The notes beneath the pieces are model-generated. The model worked only from the letters and a program-made list of their open reading frames with translations, had not been told where the DNA came from and made no database searches. DNA of 64,000 nt from Bacteroidota bacterium (GTDB lineage: Bacteria > Bacteroidota > Bacteroidia > JACPRZ01), in assembly GCA_016193485.1 (NCBI GenBank), contig JACPRZ010000038.1:1-64000 (forward strand), in the 5' to 3' direction. Made by a program: the position numbers and the translations under genes. Positions 1 through 8,979 of the stretch are shown here, piece after piece (within the stretch, counting starts at the first letter, position 1; each line of letters starts with the position of its first letter).

Positions 1-1
1 A

Positions 2-229
2 GTAAAGGAAGGAAAAAATGATTATGGATACGATGCGCAGAAAAACGAATACACCAACCTGATCAAAGGCGGTATCATTGATCCGACAAAAGTTGTACGC
101 GTGGCGCTTGAAAATGCTGCGTCCATTGCCGGGTTAGTGCTTACAACCGAGTGTGTTCTTGCTGAAAAGAAAGAAGAAAAACCTGCCATGCCGGCAATGC
201 CTCCGGGTGGCGGTGGAATGGACTATTAA
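2..229 (+). CDS. groL: Chaperonin GroEL, C-terminal end (5' truncated by window)
   Basis: The last 75 codons of the 60-kDa chaperonin, which folds proteins in the cytoplasm as a double heptameric ring with GroES. The reading frame runs from base 2 to a TAA stop and carries the conserved stretch ending [15 protein letters not shown], then [16 protein letters not shown], and finishes with the flexible tail PPGGGGMDY typical of GroEL. The start and any groS gene lie outside the window. A strong hairpin terminator follows at 302-338. Identity is secure because this tail region is among the best conserved of the family. Confidence 0.97.
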   Translation, partial: VKEGKNDYGYDAQKNEYTNLIKGGIIDPTKVVRVALENAASIAGLVLTTECVLAEKKEEKPAMPAMPPGGGGMDY

Positions 230-242
230 GAAAGCGACTTCT

Positions 243-293
243 TGCCTGCCTGCCCTGTACCAGAACGGTACAGGGACTGCCGGCAGGCAGGCA
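243..293. repeat. Nested palindromic repeat, CCTGCC/GGCAGG family
   Basis: Outer arms TGCCTGCCTGCC (243-254) and GGCAGGCAGGCA (282-293) are perfect 12-bp inverted repeats. Between them sits a second perfect palindrome, CCCTGTACC / GGTACAGGG with a 5-nt loop (253-275), so one palindrome appears to be inserted in another. Related copies occur at 28779, 28853, 34661 and 51592, and a related GC-rich stretch lies inside dnaX near 35822. Confidence 0.85.
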
Positions 294-301
294 TACCGAT
301 T

Positions 302-338
302 AAACCTGACAGGTTTCAAAAACCTGTCAGGTTTTTTT
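302..338 (+). terminator. Rho-independent terminator of groL
   Basis: AAACCTGACAGGTTT pairs with AAACCTGTCAGGTT across a short loop and is followed by seven T residues (332-338). It lies 73 bases after the groL stop. The stop codon of the convergent MFS gene (327-329) falls within the 3' arm, so the two transcripts meet here. Confidence 0.85.
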
Positions 339-1607
339 CCGCACTCCTGAAAGCAGTATCAGCCCAATGATAAAAAACACCATAACCGCTACTACAGAAT
401 ACCGCATATTACCCGTCAATTCTTCAATGTATCCGTAGATAAAAGTCCCAAACACTACCGAGAGTTTTCCGCAGATATCAAAAAAACTGAAATAGGATGC
501 GTGGTCTGTTGTATCCGGAAGAAGTTTTGAGTAAGTGGAACGCGCCAGCGACTGGCTGCCGCCCATGACCATACCGACAAGGGCGCCAAGGATGTAAAAA
601 TGAAGGGAAGTGGTAATAAAATATGCCGCAATACAAACACCTATCCAGATGAACAGCGACAATCCAAGTGCGGGAATATTGCCGAATTTTTTTGAGAGGT
701 ATGAAAAAAGAAATGCCCCTGCAATGGCTACAAACTGGATAATAAGTATGGTAATGATCAGTTCGTTGTCCGCCATCTTCAGTTCCTTGGCACCGAATAT
801 TGCCGCCACGTACATTACGGTCTGAATTCCCATGTCGAAAATTAAAAATGCAAGAAGGTAGCGCTTCAGGGTTTTTAGTTTTTTGATTTCATTCCAGACC
901 TTTTTCAGTTCCAGGTAACCCTTTATGATGACGCCTCCGTTTTTTTCGCGGTCATAATCGTACTTAGGCAAATAAAGAAACGTCACCTGGCTGAAAAGCA
1001 GCCACCATACTCCTGTAAGAAGGAATGTGATTTTTGCAGGAAGTGCAGGGTTGTTTTCCATCCCGTAAAAAGCAGGATACTGAAAAAAACTCAGGCACAG
1101 CAACAGGAGAATGGAACTGCCTATATAACCGAATGCAAAACCTCGTGCGCTTACAGCATCCTGGCGGTCAGCAGTAGCGATTTCCGGAAGATACGCGTTG
1201 TAAAAAACCAAACTTCCCGCATAACCTATGCTCGCTATCATGAAAAGGATTATGCCGGGTGTAAGGGTGGCGGCATCAAAAAAATACATCAGCATGCAGG
1301 CAGCGGATCCGAGGTAGCAAAAGATCTGCATGAATAATTTTTTTCTGCCAGTATAGTCGGCAATTCCCGACAGGAAGGGGGAGATGAACGAAATAAGCAA
1401 GAATGATGCGGATAAAGAATATGAATAAAGAGCCGAATTTTTATAGTGCCTTCCGAAAAATTCTACGATATCCGAATCGCCATGGGTGGTGATTGCTGTA
1501 TAGTAAACAGGAAAAATTGTAGATGTGATAACCAGCGGGTAAACCGAATTAGCCCAGTCGTAAAACGCCCATCCGTTAATGGTCTTCCGTTGGTTTTTAA
1601 TTACCAT
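327..1607 (-). CDS. MFS transporter, UMF1/Atg22-like family
   Basis: A 426-residue multi-spanning inner-membrane protein. The N-terminus carries GWAFYDWANSVYPLV, the signature of the UMF1 (Atg22-like) branch of the major facilitator superfamily, followed by about twelve hydrophobic segments and cytoplasmic loops rich in Lys/Arg (for example the loop near residues 210-240 with YLELKKVWNEIKKLK). The full length matches the family. Substrate is unknown; Atg22 in yeast exports amino acids from the vacuole, but transfer of that role is inference. It converges on groL and its stop lies inside the groL terminator. The ATG at 1607 is the natural start because it directly precedes the conserved N-terminal motif. 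Confidence 0.9.
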   Translation of the reverse strand: MVIKNQRKTINGWAFYDWANSVYPLVITSTIFPVYYTAITTHGDSDIVEFFGRHYKNSALYSYSLSASFLLISFISPFLSGIADYTGRKKLFMQIFCYLGSAACMLMYFFDAATLTPGIILFMIASIGYAGSLVFYNAYLPEIATADRQDAVSARGFAFGYIGSSILLLLCLSFFQYPAFYGMENNPALPAKITFLLTGVWWLLFSQVTFLYLPKYDYDREKNGGVIIKGYLELKKVWNEIKKLKTLKRYLLAFLIFDMGIQTVMYVAAIFGAKELKMADNELIITILIIQFVAIAGAFLFSYLSKKFGNIPALGLSLFIWIGVCIAAYFITTSLHFYILGALVGMVMGGSQSLARSTYSKLLPDTTDHASYFSFFDICGKLSVVFGTFIYGYIEELTGNMRYSVVAVMVFFIIGLILLSGVRKKT

Positions 1608-1656
1608 TTTCCATTTTACTTTTTCTTTAAGTCCTTTATCCCTCCGTCCCCCCCTT

Positions 1657-3951
1657 TCAATCCAGCAGCGCCCTTAACTTTTCAATTGCCTGAATATTTT
1701 CAGGTAAATAAACCGACCGGAGCACCTGCTGCTTTTCTTTTTCGGTAAGATGCCAACTCAGTGAAATTTTATCTTCTCCTTCATTGCGCAGTTGGAAGTC
1801 GATTACCTGAATCTCACCCTTGTACCATGTTGCCGCATATTCAAATAACTGGTCATGGGTATAATCCTGTATTTTAAATGTATTGGTGTAAAACTGTTCA
1901 AGCGGGTTTAGCCAGTATTCCAGCAGGGTATTTTTTTTCTCTTCCGGTTCGAAGTCCTTATGACTGTCACGGATTTGAATAACTATTAACCCATTTGTAT
2001 TGGAGTTGAGCCACTGGCGGAAAGAATGGATGAATTTAATGGTGGTAAGCAGACCGAAATTGTCGCGGTTGCCGGCATCAAGAACCTCAACAGTCGGTTC
2101 CGAAGGCAGGGAAATGACCGGCATGATGAACGGAAAGGTCGCGTTCATCCTGAGCGCGGATAACAATTTAAGGTTCATCGCATCCTGATCTTTCATGAAC
2201 CGGGTAAATTCAATACATTCAATAAGGGGTGTATTGGTCACATTGGGCAGAGGAAGGTTTTGCGCGATATAAGAAACCGGCTGCGATGATATGATAAGAC
2301 GCCTCCCGTCATTGACAATGGTAGGTGACAATACCATCATTGGGATGATCCCGTTTTTTTCGGGCTCTGAATAATCTGATAACCGTTTATCAAGGATGTA
2401 ATGGGTGTTCAGGTTCAACTGTTTTTCAAAAGCATACCCGCGGTCTTTGGAGTAAACATATCTTCCGTCACTGTACGTCTGAACCCTGAAGAATAAATCG
2501 TGCAGCGCCAAACTGAATGATAACGGGTTGAGCAGATCTTTTGAAATATTTTCTATGATTGTGTCGTGGTAATAATCTTTGATTGTTCCCAATTGCTCCT
2601 GCAGGTAAAGTTCCCGTATATATGCGGCACCGATCATTCCGCCTGATGATCCGGTCATCATGGCTGTTCTGGACAACAGTTTTCCGCCAAGGATGCTGTC
2701 GGCATATTGCAGAATGCGCGTAGTCCATACGGTGGAACGCAACCCCCCCCCGCTAGTATTGATTATTGCCAAACGGATTTTTTTGTTCCTCGGATTTCGT
2801 TTTTCCGGATTTTTCGATTTCCAGTTATTGAGGATCTCAAGGGTATTATGAAAATCACCTTCCAGGATTTCTTTATTCCGTACAAACTTTTTTAAGTTTG
2901 AGTAGGTGTATTGTGTCCGTACCGTATCGTAATTTAACCCGGATACCCTGTTGCGGAAGCGGAATGTCTCGAATTTTGTGAAGAAATTGAATCCAAGAAT
3001 GACAATCAGGGAGAGGGTAAAAGCCCATCCCCTGAACCAGGAGAACAGGATGGTGATTACGGTGAGAAGGATGGTAATTAACAGGACAATGCTGGCTCCT
3101 GCCGGAATATTAAAGTATTCACGAAAAAAAGAAAGACCGAAAAAAATACAAAGTATCACAAGAAGGAATCGGGTAGCATTATTATGATTCTGGTTGAAAA
3201 CGCGGACTATGATATCCTGGTCATAATGAGCATAACTGCGCGCCAGGCGGATCTGGAAAAAATTATTCAGATATGTTTCAACGCGCCATTCACGCGCAAT
3301 TTGCAGCGGGGCGAGGAATTCCCACCATTTTCTTTTTATTTTGGGCAATTCCTTCGGGTTCGGATGGGACGGTTCACCCGGCCCCGGCTTTTTTATCCCG
3401 AAAAAAGTAAAAATGTTTTTATTGGTCGAAAAGAAATAGAGGTATGTGATCAGCAGGCAAAATAAGGTTCCTGCATAAAGCGACCCGATATAGAAATAAA
3501 CATCGGGCCGAATTTTTCCGTCAATGTTTTTATAGAATTCAAGTATCCGCCAGCCGTACACAACCATAAATGCGCCCGGTAAAATGAGATTGTTGATGCT
3601 GTATTTAAGAAAAGGGCGGCTGAGGGTGGCGATAAACGGAAACCGCGAAGCATTGGTGGCATAACTTGAAATATTAAAAGTCATTATGAAAAAACCGAAA
3701 ACGACTCCCATAATGCAGTACGACCAGGCATCCACGCGGTTATTGTATTCGGGCGCCAGGAAAAGGTAGGGTATTCCGTAATGGGAAGCGACAAAATTGG
3801 CGATGATTCCGAAAAAAAACGCCCAGAAAAAAATCAATAGATAATTTTGCTTGACATGCAGTATTACCAGTTGAAACGGGAAAAAATAAAATATCTCGTT
3901 GAAAATTCTTCTTATCCGGAAGACACGCTTTTTGATTTTAAATTTACTCAT
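1657..3951 (-). CDS. Membrane-anchored patatin-like phospholipase/acylhydrolase
   Basis: About 764 residues. The N-terminal half has several hydrophobic segments (roughly residues 15-45, 75-100, 125-145, 155-180 and a second group at 270-340), placing it in a membrane. The C-terminal half has the patatin catalytic signature: oxyanion-hole SGGGLR, nucleophile elbow TGSSGGMIG (GxSxG) and the dyad aspartate in LDAGNRDNFG. Patatin enzymes hydrolyse acyl esters of lipids; the substrate here is unknown. I chose the ATG at 3951 (MSKFKIKKR) over an in-frame start at 3975, since no conserved sequence precedes it. The oxyanion-hole glycines are encoded by a C9 tract on the plus strand (2743-2751). The gap to the MFS gene is 49 bases, so the two may be co-transcribed. 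Confidence 0.85.
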   Translation of the reverse strand: MSKFKIKKRVFRIRRIFNEIFYFFPFQLVILHVKQNYLLIFFWAFFFGIIANFVASHYGIPYLFLAPEYNNRVDAWSYCIMGVVFGFFIMTFNISSYATNASRFPFIATLSRPFLKYSINNLILPGAFMVVYGWRILEFYKNIDGKIRPDVYFYIGSLYAGTLFCLLITYLYFFSTNKNIFTFFGIKKPGPGEPSHPNPKELPKIKRKWWEFLAPLQIAREWRVETYLNNFFQIRLARSYAHYDQDIIVRVFNQNHNNATRFLLVILCIFFGLSFFREYFNIPAGASIVLLITILLTVITILFSWFRGWAFTLSLIVILGFNFFTKFETFRFRNRVSGLNYDTVRTQYTYSNLKKFVRNKEILEGDFHNTLEILNNWKSKNPEKRNPRNKKIRLAIINTSGGGLRSTVWTTRILQYADSILGGKLLSRTAMMTGSSGGMIGAAYIRELYLQEQLGTIKDYYHDTIIENISKDLLNPLSFSLALHDLFFRVQTYSDGRYVYSKDRGYAFEKQLNLNTHYILDKRLSDYSEPEKNGIIPMMVLSPTIVNDGRRLIISSQPVSYIAQNLPLPNVTNTPLIECIEFTRFMKDQDAMNLKLLSALRMNATFPFIMPVISLPSEPTVEVLDAGNRDNFGLLTTIKFIHSFRQWLNSNTNGLIVIQIRDSHKDFEPEEKKNTLLEYWLNPLEQFYTNTFKIQDYTHDQLFEYAATWYKGEIQVIDFQLRNEGEDKISLSWHLTEKEKQQVLRSVYLPENIQAIEKLRALLD

Positions 3952-4054
3952 GTAAAAAGGATGAAACAAAGGCAAAGGTGGTTTATGTTTTCCAGATGGG
4001 ATATTCTCCGGTTGTGAACCGTAATTTCCTTATCCTTCGCGTTAATCTTCGCCT

Positions 4055-5749
4055 TTATTTTAATTTTTCAATAATAAAATCCATTATTTCATTTTCCATT
4101 TTATCGCTTTCTTCTGTTATTTTCCCACCTTCTGAAACAAGTTTCCCGGCTTTATTCCGGTCTTTCAGCCCTTTTGCGTTTATGAGGACGTTCAGGTAAG
4201 CGCTATTCACTGCGCTTCCCGCGCATTTTGCCGCAACACCGGCATCGGAAATTGAATTTGGATTTCCCTGTTCGGCCATCGCTTTGATAATTGCGAATGA
4301 ATCAAAAGAATACTTCATCACCCGAAATGGAATTTCAGCGGCATGTACTGAAGCGGTTTCGATTGCCGCATCGCGGGTGGTTTTCTCCTCCGGGGTGTTT
4401 TTCGGCAGACCGAAGGCATCCATCACTTTGGTGAAAGCGCGGGCATCTTCATCCACAAGTTTAAGCAGTTCTGATTTTATTCCCTGGGCTTTTTCAGCCC
4501 ACCCGGAAAATTCTTCCCACCGGTTTTCCCATCCCCTTTTCTGTGACGAGAGGTTTGCAACCATTGCAGCAAGGGCTGCCGCCAGGGAACCAAGGAGAGC
4601 CGCAGCAGACCCCCCCCCTGGTGCCGGGGATTCGGATGATACTTCATCAATAAAATCTGAAACAGTGCGGGTGATTAATGATTTATTGTTCATAGGCGAT
4701 AAACGGTATTCAATGATTTTTTCATTGGGCTTGAAAGGAAAAAGATCATTTAATCCAAGGGATAATATTGCTGACTTGATTAATTCGTTTTCGGATGCAC
4801 CGGCAGACCGATTTTGCTTTTTGAGAAAATATTTTCCCGCTTCAGTCATTGAATTTAACGGTACCAATCCTACTATTTCGGAACCGGTAACGCGCAATCC
4901 GCGTTCCTGCGCTTTTGTGCAACATTCGTCAAAAGCAATATGAAGCGGAGTGGTGTTCAGATTTGTCAGGTTTATGGATATCTGCGCGATTCCGTACTCT
5001 TCAATAAACCAGCCGATTGCTTTTACCGCTCTTAAACTACCGGGAATCCAAACCGGTTCTCCTTTACCGTCTTTTACTATTTCACCGGTTACAGGGTCAC
5101 CCTTTCTTTTTACCCTTCCTTTTTCGCGGATGTCAAACGCAACGGAATTCGCCTTGCGGACAGATGTTGTATTGAGATTCACATTATAGGCGACCAGAAA
5201 ATCCCTTGCCCCGATCACAGTAGCACCGGCTTGTTTTACATGTTCATTGAAATCAGAAGGACCGAAGTCGGGTTTCCATTGCGGATCGGATAATTTTTTC
5301 TCCAGGGCTTCATATTCACCTGTACGGATATCGGCTAAATTTTTCCGGTATTGTTCTGATGCTGCATATTCATACAGATAGACCGGAATTTTCAGTTCGT
5401 CACCCACCCGTTTACCGAGTTTGCGGGCGAATTCAGCGGTTTCTTCCATGGTAATCCCTGAAATTGGTACCAGCGGGCAAACATCGGTAGCGCCCATGCG
5501 TGGATGTTCGCCCTGATGAGTACTCATGTCCAACGTTCCTGCTGCTTTGGCAATTAAACGAAAAGCCGCCTCGCACACGGCCACCGGTTCACCGGCAAAA
5601 GTTATCACTGTACGGTTAGTCGCTTTACCGGGATCGACATCGAGCAGGCGCACTCCCTCAACAGTTTCAATTACCGAGGTAATGGCATCAATTTTCTGTC
5701 TGTCCCGGCCTTCGCTTATGTTGGGGACACATTCAATTATTCGTTTCAC
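4055..5749 (-). CDS. ftcD: Glutamate formimidoyltransferase / formimidoyltetrahydrofolate cyclodeaminase (bifunctional)
   Basis: A 564-residue fusion of the two enzymes that finish histidine breakdown by the formiminoglutamate route: transfer of the formimino group to tetrahydrofolate, then release of ammonia to give 5,10-methenyl-THF. The transferase domain (residues 1-300) starts with IIECVPNISEGRD and contains STHQGEHPRMGATDVCPLVP, the substrate-binding region. The cyclodeaminase domain (about 350-564) begins SFIDEVSS-like (here SDFIDEVSSESPAPGGGSA) and is all-helical. The start codon is GTG (5749). It is the last gene of the hutI operon, 40 bases after a small ORF. A C9 tract (4610-4618) encodes the GGG of the cyclodeaminase domain. 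hutH and hutU are not in the window. Confidence 0.97.
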   Translation of the reverse strand: MKRIIECVPNISEGRDRQKIDAITSVIETVEGVRLLDVDPGKATNRTVITFAGEPVAVCEAAFRLIAKAAGTLDMSTHQGEHPRMGATDVCPLVPISGITMEETAEFARKLGKRVGDELKIPVYLYEYAASEQYRKNLADIRTGEYEALEKKLSDPQWKPDFGPSDFNEHVKQAGATVIGARDFLVAYNVNLNTTSVRKANSVAFDIREKGRVKRKGDPVTGEIVKDGKGEPVWIPGSLRAVKAIGWFIEEYGIAQISINLTNLNTTPLHIAFDECCTKAQERGLRVTGSEIVGLVPLNSMTEAGKYFLKKQNRSAGASENELIKSAILSLGLNDLFPFKPNEKIIEYRLSPMNNKSLITRTVSDFIDEVSSESPAPGGGSAAALLGSLAAALAAMVANLSSQKRGWENRWEEFSGWAEKAQGIKSELLKLVDEDARAFTKVMDAFGLPKNTPEEKTTRDAAIETASVHAAEIPFRVMKYSFDSFAIIKAMAEQGNPNSISDAGVAAKCAGSAVNSAYLNVLINAKGLKDRNKAGKLVSEGGKITEESDKMENEIMDFIIEKLK

Positions 5750-5789
5750 GGTATTTCGATTTGAGTAATTTTAATTTTGATGTAGATTT

Positions 5790-6041
5790 CTAGTTTTTTT
5801 TCATCCGACTGATAATATCCGACATCTCTTTTTCCGGAAAATCGTTCTTATATAATCTTCTGAAGATTTCAATTTTTAATTCCTGTTCGGTCAAATCCGG
5901 ACGCTCTTCCCTTATCCTGCTTTCAATCAGCCGGTAACCATCCTCCATCATCTCAAAACACATGGCAATCCTTTCCGATGGAGTTTTTGACATAATCAGA
6001 TTATGAAAGACCGATTGCATGTATGGAGAGGTATCATTCAT
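5790..6041 (-). CDS. Small helical protein, partner of upstream nucleotidyltransferase
   Basis: An 83-residue, charged, probably all-helical protein with no signal peptide or membrane segment. It contains SKTPSERIAMCFEMMEDGYRL and a C-terminal FRRLYKNDFPEKEM. I recall small proteins with an S-P-x-E-R-x-x-M-x-x-x-M pattern next to nucleotidyltransferase genes in many bacteria, so it may be the second half of a two-gene module, but this was not checked. Its ATG overlaps the stop of the nucleotidyltransferase by 4 bp (ATGA), which suggests translational coupling. Function unknown. Confidence 0.7.
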   Translation of the reverse strand: MNDTSPYMQSVFHNLIMSKTPSERIAMCFEMMEDGYRLIESRIREERPDLTEQELKIEIFRRLYKNDFPEKEMSDIISRMKKN

Positions 6042-6568
6042 GGAATTAAATTAAAGGTTTTCAGATTTAGTTTTTTAACCCAGAATCTGATATAATCCAA
6101 ATCAAGATTCCTAAGTTCAACCAGTTGAGCAATATCGCTCGTTTGAATAGCGGATTGCAACTGTTGAATCCATGATAATTTTGAAATTACCAGGTCTTCA
6201 GGGGAAATTACCCAGGAACTGAAGGTAAATGTTTTCAGTCGTCTTTTGCGTAAAAAGACCTCATAATTGTATTCCGTGAACTTGGGTAAAATGAAGTCAA
6301 TTTTATAATTGTAATCCTGATTGATAATATTAAACATTCCCCTTTGTATTACGGCATCGCGAATCGCTTCAGTATCACAATAATATCCTTCAGAAAAAAT
6401 CTTTTGGAAATTTTCAGTATCCGCCATTTTCAGGTGTATTACAATATCAATATCCCTGGTAAACCTTGGATAAATATAACAACTTAATGCCACTCCCCCG
6501 GTAAGAAAATATTCAAATTCATCCTCCTCAAGATGTTTCACTATATATTCCAGTAAATTGCTTATCAT
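6038..6568 (-). CDS. Nucleotidyltransferase-fold protein (MNT/AbiEii-like)
   Basis: A 176-residue protein with the minimal nucleotidyltransferase signature FLTGGVALSCYIYPRFTRD followed by IDIVIHL: the GG of the P-loop-like turn and the D-x-D metal pair 14-16 residues later. Proteins of this fold act as toxins (AbiEii), antitoxins (MNT) or accessory enzymes; which applies here is not evident. It overlaps hutI by 4 bp (ATGA) upstream and the 83-residue ORF by 4 bp downstream, so a probable toxin-antitoxin-like pair lies inside the histidine-degradation operon with coupled translation on both sides. Confidence 0.8.
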   Translation of the reverse strand: MISNLLEYIVKHLEEDEFEYFLTGGVALSCYIYPRFTRDIDIVIHLKMADTENFQKIFSEGYYCDTEAIRDAVIQRGMFNIINQDYNYKIDFILPKFTEYNYEVFLRKRRLKTFTFSSWVISPEDLVISKLSWIQQLQSAIQTSDIAQLVELRNLDLDYIRFWVKKLNLKTFNLIP

Positions 6569-7827
6569 ACTATTATTTTTCCATTCAAAATTACACTTTC
6601 TATTAAATTGCTTCCGAAAGAGTAGGGGAGATAAGCAGGCGATGTCATTTGCTTCGTAATAAAAAGATTCGCTTTTTTCCCGACAGCAACACTTCCCAGT
6701 TCACCGCTTAACTCCATTGCTGCAGCGCCATTTATTGTTGCGGCATTGATCGCTTCCTCCGGGGTCATTTTCATCTTTATGCACGCAAGCGAAACAACAA
6801 AGTTCATATTTCCCGATGGCGATGACCCAGGGTTAAAATCACTTGCCAGCGCTACGGTAATATCGTTTTCAATTAATTTCCTGGCGGATGCATAAGGAAT
6901 TCCCAGAAAGAATGAACATGAAGGCAATAAAGTTGCTATGGTGGAACTGTGGTGCAGTTGGTATAAATCATCTTCACCAAGTACTTCAAGGTGGTCAACT
7001 GAAACCGCCTTGTTTTTAACTGCGGTGGCAACTCCTCCGAGAATTGAAAACTGGTTTACATGAATTTTTGGTTTCAGACCGAACCGGGCGCCTGCTTCAA
7101 GCAATAAATCAGTTTCTTCAGGAGTAAAATAATTTCTCTCGCAGAACACATCAATATAATCGGCAAGGCCTTTTTCTGCAATGGCCGGGAGCATGTTACC
7201 GGTTATCAGTTTCAGGTATTCATCCCTGTTGTCGCGGTAAGCCGCGGGTAAAGCATGTGCTCCGAGGAAAGTGGATTTTAGGGTTACCGGAGTGAGTTTT
7301 TTCAGTTTTTTTATTACCCGCAGCATTTTCAGTTCGCCTTCCAATGTTAATCCGTACCCGCTTTTTATTTCAACCGCTCCGGTTCCGGTTTTTATTATCT
7401 CATCAATCCGTTCCAAAGTGTTTTTAAGCAGTTCTTCTTCGGGTATCGCGTTCAGTTTTTCAGCCGAATTTAAAATACCCCCCCCTCTTTTGGCGATCTC
7501 TTCATACGATAACCCCCTGATTCGGTCGGTAAACTCATTTTCACGGCTTGCAGCGAAGACAAAGTGCGTATGGGAATCGCACCAGGTTGGAAAAACAAAC
7601 CTGCCTGAACAGTCGATTTCTTTACGTTCTGACGGAAATCCTGTTTTTTTATCTTCAAAACCGTTCATTTGCCCGAATGTTGAAATGAAACCGTTTTCTA
7701 TGAGGAGCCAGCCATCATCAATACAAGGTAAAGAAGCCATTTCCCTTCCGGAAATTCTGTTCAATCGGGCATCATTCCCGCACTGAACGATTTTTTTAAT
7801 ATTTTTGAGGAGAATTGCTTCAGGCAT
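6565..7827 (-). CDS. hutI: Imidazolonepropionase
   Basis: About 420 residues. Hydrolyses 4-imidazolone-5-propanoate to N-formimino-L-glutamate, the third step of histidine degradation and the supplier of FtcD's substrate. Amidohydrolase metal site: DSHTHFVFAASRENEF (HxH), later IHVNQFS and DHLEVLGEDD, and the late aspartate in ASDFNPGSSPSG. VEIKSGYGLTLEGE is the HutI-specific segment. I place the start at the ATG at 7827 (MPEAILLKNIKKI); the 17 residues before it in the open frame are not conserved. A C8 tract (7478-7485) encodes the glycines of KRGGGIL. First gene of an operon with the nucleotidyltransferase pair and ftcD. Confidence 0.96.
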   Translation of the reverse strand: MPEAILLKNIKKIVQCGNDARLNRISGREMASLPCIDDGWLLIENGFISTFGQMNGFEDKKTGFPSERKEIDCSGRFVFPTWCDSHTHFVFAASRENEFTDRIRGLSYEEIAKRGGGILNSAEKLNAIPEEELLKNTLERIDEIIKTGTGAVEIKSGYGLTLEGELKMLRVIKKLKKLTPVTLKSTFLGAHALPAAYRDNRDEYLKLITGNMLPAIAEKGLADYIDVFCERNYFTPEETDLLLEAGARFGLKPKIHVNQFSILGGVATAVKNKAVSVDHLEVLGEDDLYQLHHSSTIATLLPSCSFFLGIPYASARKLIENDITVALASDFNPGSSPSGNMNFVVSLACIKMKMTPEEAINAATINGAAAMELSGELGSVAVGKKANLFITKQMTSPAYLPYSFGSNLIESVILNGKIIV

Positions 7828-7891
7828 CTTTATGTACGTAATCCCAGTCGCAATAATGAGTCCACTATTAAAAATCAAAAACGCTTACTAT

Positions 7892-7984
7892 GCCACTAAA
7901 ACACAAAAACACTAAATCCCTCAAAAGGTTTATTTTTAATGAGTTATTTTTTAGTGAAATTTCGTGCTTTAGAGATTTGGTGGC
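7892..7984. repeat. Imperfect palindromic intergenic element (GCCAC-TAAA-CAC type)
   Basis: The left arm starts GCCACTAAAACACAAAAACA; the right arm, read as its reverse complement, starts GCCACCAAATCTCTAAAGCA, with CACTAAAT/CACGAAAT further in. The arms are built from short degenerate sub-repeats around an AT-rich centre. The element fills the space between the divergent hutI and the barrel gene at 8023, and explains why the open frame of the latter extends spuriously upstream to 7939. Confidence 0.65.
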
Positions 7985-8022
7985 AAGAAATGTCTGTTTG
8001 GTGCGGACTCAATAATGCAAAG

Positions 8023-8799
8023 ATGAACAAAATAGTGTTTTTCATTTTACTATCTGCCGGAAGTTATTCACCCTTTATTGTGAACGGACGGGATAGTGCA
8101 GATACCGGCTTAAAAATTCCGGATTCGACCGTTTACCTAAACGCCATCGGATTTAATATTTCTCCTTTGATTATTTCATTTCTTGGCGGTCACACGGATT
8201 TAATGAAAGCCGGTATTTTGTATAAAAACCAGATTGGTTCCGGTAAGCGGCTGCGGATGGGTTTCGACCGGGTGACAGACAATAAACAGGAATATAATTA
8301 TTCACGGATTCTTTCAATGAATGATTCCCTGATGGTCAGGGAATTCACCGCTTTGAATCAATCGCCAAGGTTTGTGATGCGCATTGGTTTTGAGGTTGTT
8401 CAGGGTATCGGCAAAGTAAAAAGTTATGTCGGCTGTGATATAATTGCCGGACGAATAAGGGAAAATTATCGTTTATCTGCACAGGAGTACCGGAAAGATA
8501 CCGCAACGGTAGTTTACGGGTATGAGACATGGGTATTTTCAAAACAATCCGGTGATTATCCGCAATATAAATTTACGGCCAATGCGCGTTTCGTTGGCAT
8601 TAGCCCGTTTGCCGGTGCCGAATTCCGCATTAATGCCAGGATGTTTTTTACTTTTCAAATTGGCTTTGACCTTTTTTATTTAACCGGACTTTATCCTTAT
8701 TACAATGATAAAAGTAATATTGCTTTAAAGGAATATTCCTCCCTGGCGGGTGACCATAACGCTTTAATTAATGATGTTTCAATTCATATAAGATTTTAA
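8023..8799 (+). CDS. Predicted outer-membrane beta-barrel protein, function unknown
   Basis: About 258 residues starting at MNKIVFFILLSAGSYSPFIVNG, a plausible signal peptide. The mature part has alternating hydrophobic/polar strands (for example FVMRIGFEVVQGIGKVKSYVG, then MFFTFQIGFDLFYLTGLYPYY) and ends with an aromatic-rich strand, SIHIRF, as in outer-membrane barrels whose last residue is Phe. The frame is open further upstream to 7939, but that part is a palindromic repeat, so the ATG at 8023 is preferred. No family was recognised. It stands alone between hutI (divergent) and aroC. Confidence 0.7.
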   Translation: MNKIVFFILLSAGSYSPFIVNGRDSADTGLKIPDSTVYLNAIGFNISPLIISFLGGHTDLMKAGILYKNQIGSGKRLRMGFDRVTDNKQEYNYSRILSMNDSLMVREFTALNQSPRFVMRIGFEVVQGIGKVKSYVGCDIIAGRIRENYRLSAQEYRKDTATVVYGYETWVFSKQSGDYPQYKFTANARFVGISPFAGAEFRINARMFFTFQIGFDLFYLTGLYPYYNDKSNIALKEYSSLAGDHNALINDVSIHIRF

Positions 8800-8825
8800 T
8801 TCCCGTGCGCCTTCATCTATCTTTA

Positions 8826-8979
8826 TATTACCCTTTGTCTATTGTCCATTTTTTATTGCTCATTACCCATGCTGACGCTCTGGTCAGCATCCTGACCCAT
8901 GACATATTTGGTCAAAGCGTCAGGATTGCCCACTGTTCATTGCCCACTGCCCATTGCCCGTTGCCAACTATTATTACCT
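8826..8979. repeat. Composite low-complexity/palindromic element before aroC
   Basis: Degenerate CATTGCCC/CACTGCCC sub-repeats (8826-8868 and 8928-8966) surround two hairpins: ATGCTGAC / GTCAGCAT with a 6-nt loop (8869-8890) and ATCCTGAC (8889-8896) / GTCAGGAT (8919-8926). The second arm pair is identical to that at 47951-47972. The low-complexity part runs to within about 12 bases of the aroC start. Confidence 0.7.
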
